Shown here piece by piece: positions 20,937-30,762 of a stretch of DNA of 64,000 nt. The stretch is from Chrysophaeum taylorii. Lineage: Eukaryota > Sar > Pelagophyceae > Pelagomonadales > Pelagomonadaceae. A program made the position numbers and the translations under genes. The stretch spans positions 1-64,000 of the forward strand of contig JAQMWT010000389.1 of assembly GCA_029834535.1 (NCBI GenBank). Reading direction: 5' to 3'. The notes beneath the pieces were generated by a model. That model was not told where the DNA came from. It saw only the letters and a list, made by a program, of their open reading frames with translations, and did no database searches. The number at the start of each line of letters is the position of its first letter. Position 1 is the stretch's first letter.

Positions 20937-21346
20937 AACCAGAGCCTAATAAGAATAAATGGACTCGTAAAAAAAAACAAGCAGGTGGTGACATTACAAT
21001 CTTAAAAACAAACCCACCCACATCCTTCATGCTCCCCCCACACACCCCCCTCTTACCAGTCGAAGACATTACAATCTTGTATTATTATTAATTTGCGAAA
21101 AAAAAAAAAAAAAAAACTGCGGCGATTCACTCGAATAATATTGGTATGCATCTCCCAGGCTAATAATATGAGCCAGAATGGATGATCGCAGAGGGAAAAG
21201 AAGAAAAGAGAAACACTCTTCAATCGCAACGATTCGTCGTCAGCGACCGCATGACGTCTCTTCGCACGACGAGTAGTAGTAGTCAGTCAGTCAGTCAGAC
21301 TCCCCGTCGCATCAAAAAAAAAAAAAGAGCGTTTCACCGTCAAGAA
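20937..21346. other. intergenic
   Basis: Apart from the short repeat above, it contains A-runs (21099-21117, 21315-21327), an AGTAGTAGTAG/CAGTCAGTCAGTCAG run near 21270-21300, and no recognisable gene. Confidence 0.6.
20990..21078. repeat. short dispersed repeat flanked by 14-bp direct repeats (copy 1)
   Basis: GACATTACAATCTT occurs at 20990-21003 and again at 21065-21078, enclosing 61 bp. The enclosed sequence shares CCCACATCCTTCATGCTCC and CCCCCCTCTTA with copies at 52312-52370 and, more weakly, 51689-51722. The direct repeats look like a target-site duplication. On the minus strand the insert reads GTAAGAGG at one end and TTTGTTTTTAAG at the other, resembling intron ends. Confidence 0.6.
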
Positions 21347-23627
21347 TTATGAAGGAAGGAGCTCGGTGAGGTGCTTGGCAATCTGGGAGCTCGGTGGCAG
21401 TGGCTTGCCTGCACGTGGGTGTCGAGACGACGTCAAGCAGCTAGAATCGCACCCCACGCCAAGTGAGCGCCGAGTTTGAGATGCGCGCGACTGGCCGCGG
21501 GGTCTCCGCTGGCAGAGATGATCACGCCCCTGAACCGGAGCTCGCACACCATCCAACGAATCGCATCAGTGCCGGTGAGTTTCCCTCCACGCCTGCACCG
21601 CCAGGCGTCCGGAGGAGAGAGGTGAAGCGACCTTACGACTGCATATTCTCGTCCACGACGACGACCGCGAATTGGCCGCGCTCGTGGACGTCTCTGATCG
21701 TCGGCTGCGCGGCTTCGACCTGTACGAACGGAGAAGAAGAAGAAGGAGAGTGTCCGCGATTGGCACGAACAACAGACTCTTACGGTTTCGAATTGTTCGA
21801 AGGATAAGCCGCTGGCTTCTAGCAATCGCTCGACGCGTGTCAGGCTTCGGACGACGCAGCGCCGATTGACCTGAGGCGGCTGAGCTATATTCGTCCTCTT
21901 GGAAGCGCGCGCACCTCGGAATCGTCGACAATGATGACGGGGAGGCCACGCTTTGGCGGCGGCCTCGTAATTCCCGACGACGACGACGAACAAGGCGGCG
22001 GCGGCAAATCGCGGAAACTACTCGCGGCGGCGGCTCGGGCAATAAACGTTCCGCCGCCGACGACGACGGTGCCAGCGAGGCCAAATTCGAACTCTGACAT
22101 GCCGCTTTGCGTCGTGGACGCTTGGCGTGTCTTCTTGAGCTTGATGTAGCCGCCAGCAGCGCGGCAAAACAAGGCGCAGCTCGGCCTGCGGTATTTTGTC
22201 AAGGACGACGAACGACGACGACGACGACGACGACGCGAAAGAAACGAAATGAACACTGGTCGGAGTTTTCTCGCAGGCCCTGCGTCTTTAATTCAGAGCG
22301 AAGAATACGAGGCGGGGAGGACGCTGGGGTCAAGTGCGAGGCCGGTGCCGCGGTTGTCCTGATACGAATAAATTAACGGGCGATTTATTTATTTTTTTGC
22401 GGTGTTTTACCCCGGTGGCGACTTCGCGGCAAAACATGTTGGACGCGATGTCGGCGGGAATCCCACTCCCCGAATCGCGGACTCGAAAGACGAGGATGTC
22501 TCCCTGCTGACCGACGAAGGTCGCCGCGACTTCGCCAGAGTACGTGTACTTGCGCGCCTGTAAATGGTACGACACTACTTTTTTTCGCGACGACGACGGG
22601 TCTTACGTTGCTGATCAAATTCGAAAGGACGTGGGAGAGGACGTAGAGGTCGGTGCGAATTTGAAGGTCGCCCCCGCAGCCAGCGGGGACCTCGACGCGG
22701 AAGTTGACGTCGAGTCTTCCTTCTTTCTGAGCCCGCGCGATGGTCCGTTCGGTTCCGATCCGCCTCGACAACGCGGCGATCGCGTCGAAGGTCTCGAGGT
22801 GGGTCACGTAGTTCCCCCGCAGGATCTTGTACATGTCGAGCCTTGCCTGGTCTGTTTCCTCGACCTCTCGGAGCAACTCGATTGCCGCGCGGACGTCCTT
22901 TGCGAGCATCAAAAAGCTCTCGACCTCGGGATTCTGTTGCTCGGTCGCCTCGAGGAACTGCTGCATATAGTAGATGGCGGGCGCGTACTTGTTCCGCTTT
23001 TCGTGGGCCTTGGATTATGTATATGTACGACCAATATTTTGCGCTCACCTGCTGATGAGCGAGCTTCTCCTTGGCGGCGATCTCGGCGCCCGATTCGGCG
23101 CGCAGCGCGAAAACGTAGATCGCCAGCGCCGCAAAGGCCGTCGCGTTGAGCGCAGCGAGAACCACCGAGACCTTGAAGACGAGCCACACCGAGGCGGTGG
23201 AGACTGCATCGAGCCTCGCCGTCAACGCCTTTTCGAGATCGTTCAAGCGGTCGAACGAGTAACGGTCGACGTCGTCCGAGGTGGTGTTGGCGCCCAGCGC
23301 TGCCGCCCCACGCATAACGAGTCTTCTTTCTCGTTGTTGAAACGCGACGTAGGCGGCCACGTAGTCTCGGGCCAAGGCGTCCGGGAGCCCTCCGCCTCGC
23401 TCGACGGTAGAATCCACCGCCAGCAATCTCTCGGACGACGACCGCCACGGCACCAAGAGGCTCGGCTGACCCAACAACAAGTTCCGGCGGTGAGCCGCGA
23501 CGGCCTCGAGCATCCGAAACACCGATTGCGTCGTCCGCACGGCCGCCAAGCTCTGCGAGATGCAGTACGCGTCCGCCTGTTCGGTCGGCCGCGTTGGACA
23601 TGACTTGGGGGCCCTTGTTCTTATTTA

Positions 23628-23724
<97 letters not shown>

Positions 23725-23805
23725 TACCACGAGGGAGGCAACGACGAGTATTGATGCCATTGTCGCCTTGGTAGAGGCCCACCCCGCGGCCTCGGGACGA
23801 TCCAT
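21347..23805 (-). CDS. membrane hybrid histidine kinase with C-terminal receiver domain, intron-rich
   Basis: The start is ATG 23805 (MDRPEAAGW). After a signal-anchor (ASILVVASLV) comes an extracytoplasmic helical domain, a membrane helix (VVLAALNATAFAALAIYVF), a helical linker, a HATPase_c domain with N-box LSHVLSNLISNARKYT, G1 DSGSGIP and G2 RGTGLAL plus AAGGYIKLKKTR, and a receiver domain with the acidic pair VDDSE, phosphoacceptor Asp in VVVVDENMQS, GVIISASGDP and the conserved Lys in GKPLPP. Introns I can place: 23604-23727, 22988-23048, 22558-22606, 22359-22410, 21871-21914, 21720-21783, 21593-21636 and 21409-21452; at least one more is needed near 22215-22340. I found no canonical His phosphoacceptor box. 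It probably senses an extracellular signal; the ligand is unknown. Confidence 0.85.
23629..23724. repeat. (GACA)24 microsatellite within an intron
   Basis: Twenty-four uninterrupted GACA units lying entirely inside the first intron of the histidine kinase (23604-23727). The donor GTATGT directly borders the array on the sense strand. Confidence 0.97.
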
Positions 23806-24227
23806 AGACACAAACTTCTTGCGCCAGCGATATATGGTACAAGCTCACGGATGATTGATTTAAAGACGGTAACTTCAGTAACGGACGTCACCTAATTCTC
23901 GCGAAAGTCTGACCTCCCAAGTCTGTTTCTTTGTTGCATGGGAAAAAAAAAAATGCGGAGATATAACCGAGATACAATGGAAAGAACACTTCTTGCAATA
24001 ATAATAATAATAATAATAACTAGAGGAGGCGGCATGGGGCGTCCCACAGCGCAGAGATGGATAGATAGATAGTTAGCACCGAGATACAATAAGAAAACAA
24101 TATATGCTGAAAATCGAATTCAGGATGTTTCCTTCCAGCTGCACAGGACCTTGAATAATAGTGTGTTCGCGGTACGTATCCTTAATAATTAACAACAACA
24201 ACAACAACAACGCCGAAACGAACAAAC
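23806..24227. other. intergenic, divergent promoter region
   Basis: Lies between the divergent histidine kinase and coiled-coil genes. Contains TAA/ATA runs (about 23997-24019), GATA repeats (about 24058-24072), an A-run near 23943 and an AAC run just before the downstream gene. No gene seen. Confidence 0.6.
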
Positions 24228-25253
24228 ATGTCTGCGACAAGCTGGCTGCGATCGACGCTTGCGACGACCCAAACCGAAAGGCAGCGCGCCGCGCGGGCGT
24301 ACTTGGAGGACGTCGAGGCCATCAGGGAGCTGAACTCGTCGGCGTTTTCGCGTCCTTCGACGACGTCGGGCGTGCGCGACCTCTTGGCGCGCGACGTCGA
24401 TGCCATCAAGGAGCTCATCGAGGCGCGGGAGACACGGGTCGCGGCCCTCGAGCAGCGAAACAGCCGGCTCGAGGCGCAGGTCGCGGCCCTGGCGAAAGAG
24501 CGCGATGGCCGGCTCGCGGCCCTCGAGCAGCAGCGAGGGGGGCTCGAGGCAAGGGTCGAGGCCCTGGAAGAGCGCGCCGGCCGGCTCGAGGGCCTCGAGC
24601 TGCAAAACGGCCGCGTGCTCGAGGCAAGGGTTGCATCCCTGGAACAGGGCCGGTTCATGGAAGAGCGCGACGGCCGGCTCGAGGCGCGGGTCGCGGCAAT
24701 GGAACAACGCGAAGCGGAGGAGAAGCCGGAGATGCTGAGGCGCTTGAGTTTTCTCGAGGCGGACGCGGGGCGCGCCGAGCGGACCGCGCGGTCCGTTGGG
24801 GACGAGGTGCGCGCGAGACTCGCGCAGCGCGACGAGGCTGCGGCCGCGCTGGCGCACCGCGCCGCCGCCGCCGAGGCGCGCGCGGAGGCGGCCGAACGCA
24901 CGGCGATCGACGCGCTCGACAGGGTCCGCCTCGCCGAGACACCACCACCACCGGCGGTGCTCCAGGAGCGCGTCGCGAGGCTCGAGGCGCAGATGGCCCA
25001 TGTTCGGGAAAGGCTCGATGCCGTCGCAACGGACCTCGCCACCGCGGCCCACGAGACCGCCGCCCTCGCGGCCGACGACAGGGAGCGCGTCGCGCGGCTC
25101 GACCAGCGGCTCGAGGCCCTCGACGCGGCGACGGACGACCGGTCGGGGACTCTCGCCTCGCGCCTCGAGACCCTCGCCGCCGACCTCGCCTTCCAGCGGC
25201 AGCACCTCGCTCGCCTCGAAGTTCTTCTGCCTCCGCCCTTCGACGAAACCTAA
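24228..25253 (+). CDS. coiled-coil protein of unknown function
   Basis: An intronless 341-aa protein that is almost entirely heptad-like: repeated blocks of the type RVAALEQR, RLEARVAALE, RLEGLELQNGR between residues about 60 and 200, then long Ala/Glu/Arg-rich helices to the C-terminus. A 40-residue N-terminal part (WLRSTLATTQTERQRAARAYLED) is less repetitive. No enzyme motif, leader or membrane span. It could be a scaffold or cytoskeletal component. It ends 31 bp before the next gene on the same strand. The internal ~11-residue repeat suggests growth by tandem duplication. Confidence 0.8.
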   Translation: MSATSWLRSTLATTQTERQRAARAYLEDVEAIRELNSSAFSRPSTTSGVRDLLARDVDAIKELIEARETRVAALEQRNSRLEAQVAALAKERDGRLAALEQQRGGLEARVEALEERAGRLEGLELQNGRVLEARVASLEQGRFMEERDGRLEARVAAMEQREAEEKPEMLRRLSFLEADAGRAERTARSVGDEVRARLAQRDEAAAALAHRAAAAEARAEAAERTAIDALDRVRLAETPPPPAVLQERVARLEAQMAHVRERLDAVATDLATAAHETAALAADDRERVARLDQRLEALDAATDDRSGTLASRLETLAADLAFQRQHLARLEVLLPPPFDET

Positions 25254-25284
25254 CGGAAAGACGACGAATAATAACGCCTTACGT

Positions 25285-25812
25285 ATGGTGACCGCTAAAG
25301 AGTTGTGCCAAAGGCTGGGAGCTTTTCACGAGCTTTGCCGCGACGAGTGCGGCGAGGAGGCCGTCGACGGCGCCTTGAACCTCGTGACAGAGGTGTGCGA
25401 GGGCGCGGACCGGCAGGACATGGCCAAATTCTTGAGACGCGTTGCGCGCGCCGAGACCGACTTGGGCCGCGCCGAACACACGTACCGCGAGGGGTACCAC
25501 GGCGGCATCTGGCAGGTCGACGAAGAAGCCTTCGAGAAGACGCACAGCAAAGACCTTCGGCTCTTGCATGCCTCGATCGAAGTGTTTTTCGTCATGTTTA
25601 CGCTCCCGGGTGTCCAGTGGAAGTCGGTAAAGTGGTACGATTGTCGCATCCCATGCTACTCGGCGCTCGCGGCCTGCCTCTACGTCGCCACCAAACCACC
25701 AGTCCCCACCTCGCTCCGCGCCCAGGCGAGCTTCTGGAAAAAATACTACAACCCAAACGGCGACGTCGACCACTTCCTCCGCGTAAACGACGACGCCGCC
25801 GACGCCTCGTAA
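25285..25812 (+). CDS. lysozyme/transglycosylase-like small protein
   Basis: A 175-aa intronless protein. The central part (residues about 45-140) has the sequence FLRRVARAETDLGRAEHTY, GYHGGIWQVDEEAF and, later, YSALAACLYV and FWKKYYN. A conserved Glu followed some 20 residues on by G-G-I-W-Q-V-D is the layout of the lysozyme/soluble-lytic-transglycosylase fold found in phage, bacterial and some eukaryotic proteins. The family assignment is by pattern only. There is no obvious secretion leader. If correct, possible roles are defence against bacteria or digestion of engulfed prey; possible bacterial or viral origin is worth testing. Its stop codon lies 19 bp from that of the convergent protease gene. 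Confidence 0.5.
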   Translation: MVTAKELCQRLGAFHELCRDECGEEAVDGALNLVTEVCEGADRQDMAKFLRRVARAETDLGRAEHTYREGYHGGIWQVDEEAFEKTHSKDLRLLHASIEVFFVMFTLPGVQWKSVKWYDCRIPCYSALAACLYVATKPPVPTSLRAQASFWKKYYNPNGDVDHFLRVNDDAADAS

Positions 25813-25831
25813 TTACACGAAATAAGATTAT

Positions 25832-28800
25832 TCAACACTTGGCGCCACAGGCTGCAAAGCAGCTGTCCTCGGCCCTGGTCCCGTCGGGGGCCTTTTGCTT
25901 GCACCGGCCCGTGGGCTCCTCGGCAACCCAGGCACACCTGTTGTCGAATGAACGAACGAATACGTGCGCCGACGTACCCCTTGGACGGCTGATTTTTCTT
26001 GTACCAGCTCGAGGAGTCGACGTACTGCCAGCTGTCGTCGCAGCACGTGTCGCAGACCGCAGCGCACGCGTCCGACGCGGAGACGCCCTCCTCGTTCTTG
26101 CGATCGCACCGGTTCCACCACTTTGCCGCGACCCAGCTGCAGTCGGCCGAGGTGCGCCCGCGCGTTACAGACCACGAGGTCGAGTCGGTGCAGCAAGATG
26201 CGGTACTCGCGCTTATTTCTTCTTCTTCTTCTTCCAAGGTGTCGCCGCCGCCGGATCGGAGTTTGACCGTGTAGACGGTGCCGCACGACGCCCCCGTCAT
26301 CCAGTAGTAGTACGAGTCGCTCCCCTCATTATTCTCTGGGGTGATGGTGGCGTACGATCCACCACCACCATCGGACGTGGTGGCGAGCTCGAAGGTTCGG
26401 TTGGCGCCACTCCGCCGCCACTCGAGGGCGATGGCCGTCTGCGCCGAGTAGACCGCCTCCAAGCCCGAGATACTGGCATCAGAGTCGGGCTCTATTGTCG
26501 TCGGCGCCACCGTAGGTAGAGGAGTCCAGGCCGTCGGCACCGGCGTTTTTTCCTCGCACCACGACCCGCACGCTTCAGCGCACGCCGCGTTGGCCTCGAC
26601 GTTATCCGGAGACTTTTGGCTGCAGCGCGACGAGGGCTTCTCGGCGACCCAGGCGCACCTGTCTCATCTAGAGTGTGTTTTGGATTGTGATGCACCGTCG
26701 CACCCTTTGGATGGATGATTCTTCTTGTACCAGCTCGAGGAGTCCACGTAGTGCCAGCCGTCGGCGCAGCACGCGTTGCACGTCTCGGGACACCTGAAAA
26801 GATAGTTATCGGAACGAAGGCGCGCGGCATGACGCACGCGACGTTGGCGGAGACGCCGTCCTCGCTCTTGCGGTCGCAGCGGTTCCACCACTTGGTCGCA
26901 ACCCAATCGCAGTCGGCCGACGCGCGACCGTTCGTCACAGACCACGAGGTCGAGTCTCCGCAACACGACGCCGTCTTGACCTCGACGGTCTCCGACGCGC
27001 CGCCGCCGCCGCCGCCAAGGACCTGGATTGAGTATATCGAGCCGCACGCGACGTCCGTCAACCAGTAGTAAAACCGGTTGTTGTCGGCCCGCGTCGGCTC
27101 GACGGAAAATTGCTTCGCGTCGTCTGATTTGGCGGCGGCGGCGGCGAGCTGCGAGGTGGCGACCGTCGACATCGCGATGTCGAAGCCGCCGGTGGTGGTG
27201 GCGGTCCACGTCAAAGCTATTGCCGTGCGGGCAGAGTAGACGGACTCGAGGTCAGAGATCGCGACGGACGCGGGCGCAGCGGTTGTCGCGGACGACGGCC
27301 GGGTAGTAGGAGTGTTCGTGGGCTCCCGGAGTGGAGTCGTCGGAGAGTATGTGGGGACGGGCGACGACGGAGAGTATGTGGGGGCGGGCGACGACGGCTC
27401 CCGGAGTGGAGTCGGCGCCGAGGAGGTTGGGTTGGCAGGCTCGGCGGTAGTCGCCGCTTTTGTGGGGACAAGTTGTTCGGCGGTCGTGGGCGAGTTGGTG
27501 GGAAGAAGAATTGCCTGCAAGCATCCCAGAAACGCGCTGGCGTCGATAAGCCCCTTCCCGAGCATCCCTTCGTAGCCGGCGTTGACGCCGTCGAGGTCGG
27601 AAGCCGTGGTATAGGCACAATCAAGAATTTCGGTCGGCGAGAAGCCGGGGTAGAGCGAGAGGCCGAGCGCGAAGACCCCGGCAACGTGCGGGCACGCCAT
27701 CGACGTCCCCGACATGTAGTAGTACGTGTTTGCGTCTTGGTCGTCGTAGGCCGTCGAGACGACGCTCACCCCGGGCGCGGATACGTTTATCCACGAGCCA
27801 TAGTTAGAAAACGAAGCGCGCTCCCCATCGTCCTCGGTCGCGGCGACGGCGACGGCCTTTTTGTAGTACGCGGGGTACCATTCGCCGTCGTCGTCTCCAT
27901 TTCCGGCCGCGAAGACGACGATGCCGCTTTTCGAGTCGACGTAATAGTCGATCGCGGCGAGCACGCTCGAGCTGTAGGCGCCCTCCGCCGTGTACCCCCA
28001 CGAATTGCTGGAGATGTTGGCACCGTTATCAGCGCCGTACACGAGCGCCTCGGCAAAGCCCGCATTTCTCTCGCGTCCAAATCCCATCGAAATCATGAGC
28101 TTTACGCCCTTCGAGCCCGAGCCGTATCCGCCCGCCACCCCCGCGACCCCGACCCCGTTGTTCGTGTCGGCCGCAATCGTGCCGCCGCAGTGCGTTCCGT
28201 GGGTGTCCTCGTCGTTGTAGAGCGGGTCGTGGGTGTCGTCGGCATGGTTGTACCCGTGGCAGTCGTCGACGTAGCCGTTGCTATCGTCGTCGACGCCGTT
28301 GTCGCACACCTCCCCCGGGTTCTGCCAGATGTTGTACTGGAGGTCGGGGTGCTCCATCTTGATCCCCGTGTCCAGCACCTGGACCACAATCTCGGGGTTT
28401 CCCGTCTCGATATCCCACGCCTCCCAGAGGTTGATAGCCCCGTAGTGCCCCTCTTGGTACGACAAAAAGGGGTCGTTCGAGCTCTTCACTGGTTTCGCCA
28501 CGACCTCCGGCTCCAACACGTCAATCATCGACAGCACGTCCTCGTTCCTTGGGTTTTCGACGAAGCTTTTGATTGTCTCGAACGTCTTGACGCTCGCCTC
28601 GCCTTCTTCCCCCGAACACTCGGTCGCGTACCATCGCGTCAGGCCGCACTCCTCGTGCAGCGCTTCGTGCTTGCCCGCGAATCGGAAGATCCGCGTGGTA
28701 TCCGAGCACCCCAGGCGTGAGACTACCTTCTGGGCCTGCTCGAGCCGATACGCCTCGACGTCCTCCACCTCCTTTGGTGTCGCAGCGAGCTTGAACTCGA

Positions 28801-28912
28801 CCCTAGTCCCCAACGTCCCGACAACCGCGATTCTCTCCATGCGATGCAAGTCGGGCTCCTCGATCAGGCACCAGCAGCACCTCGCCGCAACCACTGCCAA
28901 CAACACGCGCAT
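25832..28912 (-). CDS. secreted subtilisin-like serine protease (S8) with repeated C-terminal Cys-rich modules
   Basis: The ATG at 28912 starts a signal peptide (MRVLLAVVAARCCWC). A propeptide-like region of about 130 residues is followed by the S8 catalytic domain: Asp in VVQVLDTGI, His in EDTHGTHCGG, oxyanion Asn in ISSNSWG, Ser in SGTSMACPHVAG. A Pro/Thr/Ser linker (27270-27510) leads into two copies of a module: an all-beta segment (SVYSARTAIALTW / AVYSAQTAIALEW) plus a Cys-rich part (TASCC..DSTSWSVT.GR.SADC.WVA.KWWNRCDRK; WQYVDSSSWYKKN; CAWVAE). The C-terminal part needs three introns: 26794-26837 (44 nt), 26659-26695 (37 nt) and 25938-25977 (40 nt). After removing them the frame runs to TGA at 25832-25834. 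Likely secreted; substrates unknown. Confidence 0.92.
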
Positions 28913-29595
28913 CTTTTTGTTTCTTCCGCGTGGGCGATGATTCCGTCTTCTCTGCTTCTTCGCTCGAGAGGATATTCTGCAATCTACTGCCGACGCCCAA
29001 AAGGATACGTATCGCTGAAAATTTTCAAACATCATGTTGTTGAAGTTGCACATAAACGACCACCACGTGGTTAGAATGCGCCCACCACGTGGTGGTTATT
29101 AGAATGCGACCCTTTCTCTTTTTGTCCAACAAGAAGAAGAAGAAGAAGAAGACCGCATGCATCATCATCATCCAATAATGATGCTCGGTCGTCGTCGTCT
29201 CGCAAGCAACAAGCGGGGATGGATGGATGGATGGATGGATGGATGCGCCGGGACGATTTTAATGTTCAGTCCGAAACAACGACTGCGACATATACCGTGT
29301 ATGCGAGGGAATTATTATATTATAAAGCTGCTTAGCAGCGGCGACACTGCCTATACCACCACCACACTCGCGGGGCGGGGCGAGATCCAGGACGCTCGCT
29401 AGGATAGTACATATATATTTATTACCTGATACTTTTATAATAATAAGGTCGTCGTCGTCGTCGTCATATCGATCGACTCCGGCGCAAGGACTGTCAGATG
29501 AGATAGATGCACGAACGAATGGAAAGAAAGGGGGGGGGGTCGTCGTTGACATCCCTTTCCTCGCGGCGCTCGGGATAGTGTAGGCGAACGAACGA
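28913..29595. other. intergenic, protease promoter side with palindromic G-box repeats
   Basis: Contains ACCACGTGGT at 29061-29070 and CCACCACGTGGTGG at 29081-29094 within a roughly 28-bp repeated unit that also has TTAGAATGCG twice. Further on are an AAG run (29131-29151), an ATGG run (29217-29244), a GTC run (29449-29465) and a G9 run (29531-29539). No gene seen. Confidence 0.6.
29058..29108 (-). promoter_or_regulatory. tandem CACGTG (G-box/E-box) palindromes upstream of the protease gene
   Basis: Two copies of a CACGTG-centred palindrome, each followed by TTAGAATGCG, about 150-180 bp upstream of the protease start codon. CACGTG is the usual target of bZIP and bHLH factors. A regulatory role is inferred from position and duplication only. 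Confidence 0.4.
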
Positions 29596-30762
29596 CTATA
29601 CGGCGACGGAGGACTCGGAGAAGAGCGACAGAACCCCACAGGCGAGGCGGCCGGAGCCTTCGTGGTGCAAAACAATGGTGTGACCCTGGACCGGAAGGTC
29701 ACCACCCTCGATCGAAAATTCGGAGATGTTTTCGTCGACGATCGTGACGCCGTAGCGGTTGGCCTGAAAGATGGTGGTATCCCACGGGTCGTAGGTGAGG
29801 TCGCCGACGTAGTGACCACCGGCGCCGACGCAGGAAAAACCCTCGTGGACATGGAAGCCGTCCGTTAAATAGGGCTCGAAGCCGCCGATGACGGCTCGTA
29901 TCCGGATACCCCCCGCTTCTTCTGTCTCCCAAATCGCGGTGGTACCCTTGACGCCGTGGAGTGCGCCGCACGCGAGCACAAGGCCATCGGCGGCGGCTTC
30001 GACGACGACGACGCGGCCGGCGACGTCCTCGAGACTCGTATCGCCCTGGACGTAAAGATCGAGGCTACTTTCGGCAAAGCTAAAGGTAGCGTTACTCCAG
30101 GCGTCATCGCCGCCCAGGGGGCCGGTCGTGGCGTCGCAGGATGTGGCGTTGTCGACGTAAACTCTCGCGTCTCCGTCGCCGCCGTCGAACTCGAGCGCGA
30201 TGCGGATGCCGTCGAGGGCTTCCAAGTTCGAAACGTGCGCGTAACCGTTCGCGTCCGCTCCGTCGAGTGCCGCCGCTTCCGAAGCGAGGACGCCCGGGAA
30301 CACGTCCATCACGGCGTAGATGCAGTCGTCGAGGGTGCCGCAGGCGACGGGCGTTCCGTCGGCGGCCAGAGCAACGAGGGCGGCGCCTAAGTAGTAGTCG
30401 GGGGCTTCCGCCGTGCCGTTCACCGACGAGAATCCAACGGCGTCGCTCGCGTAGGAAAATAATGTGGTCGCGGCGCCGCCGTTTTCGCACGTCTCCTGGA
30501 TGGCAATCGTGCCCTCTATCGACGCCTCGAGACCGACTAACGACCCGAAGACGACGACGACGCTTGCTGCTGCTGAATCTGTTGTGGTGGCGACCATGAC
30601 CCCCTCCACGCCGGATTCCTCCAGAGGCGTGAGGGAGGCACACTGCGCGAGGGCAGCAGCGCCGCTGCCTGGGATCAAGTACCCGAACCCCATAACTCCT
30701 GGCAACAGCACGAGAAGCCGCCGCCGCCAACACAACAACAATGCAGGTCTCATCATCATCAT
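29596..30762 (-). CDS. secreted triple Cu/Zn superoxide dismutase-like protein
   Basis: A 388-aa intronless protein with a signal peptide (after MMMMRPALLLCWRRR, LLVLLPGVMGFG). Three successive segments each end in the SOD-type signature: GTPVACGTL, GLVLACGAL and GRLACGVL. Only the third keeps metal-ligand-like histidines: FHVHEGFSC, GGHYVG and GHTIVLHHEGSGRLACGVL. The first two look like degenerate SOD beta-barrels. Classic Cu/Zn SOD converts superoxide to hydrogen peroxide and oxygen; here activity, if any, would lie in the third unit, and its spacing between ligands is unusual. Probably extracellular or in the secretory pathway. It diverges from the receptor kinase gene across a 133-bp gap. 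Confidence 0.7.
   Translation of the reverse strand: MMMMRPALLLCWRRRLLVLLPGVMGFGYLIPGSGAAALAQCASLTPLEESGVEGVMVATTTDSAAASVVVVFGSLVGLEASIEGTIAIQETCENGGAATTLFSYASDAVGFSSVNGTAEAPDYYLGAALVALAADGTPVACGTLDDCIYAVMDVFPGVLASEAAALDGADANGYAHVSNLEALDGIRIALEFDGGDGDARVYVDNATSCDATTGPLGGDDAWSNATFSFAESSLDLYVQGDTSLEDVAGRVVVVEAAADGLVLACGALHGVKGTTAIWETEEAGGIRIRAVIGGFEPYLTDGFHVHEGFSCVGAGGHYVGDLTYDPWDTTIFQANRYGVTIVDENISEFSIEGGDLPVQGHTIVLHHEGSGRLACGVLSLFSESSVAV

Noticed and set aside
23629-23724. Regular 4-bp repeat array as a possible CRISPR or coding repeat (VCLS)n
   Set aside because: It is a simple GACA microsatellite without spacers. The apparent repeat peptide comes from translating an intron.
26492-29053. 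Protease start at 29053 and end at 26492
   Set aside because: The extra N-terminal residues before ATG 28912 lack a leader and precede a good signal peptide. The stop at 26492 is reached only by reading through introns in the wrong frame.
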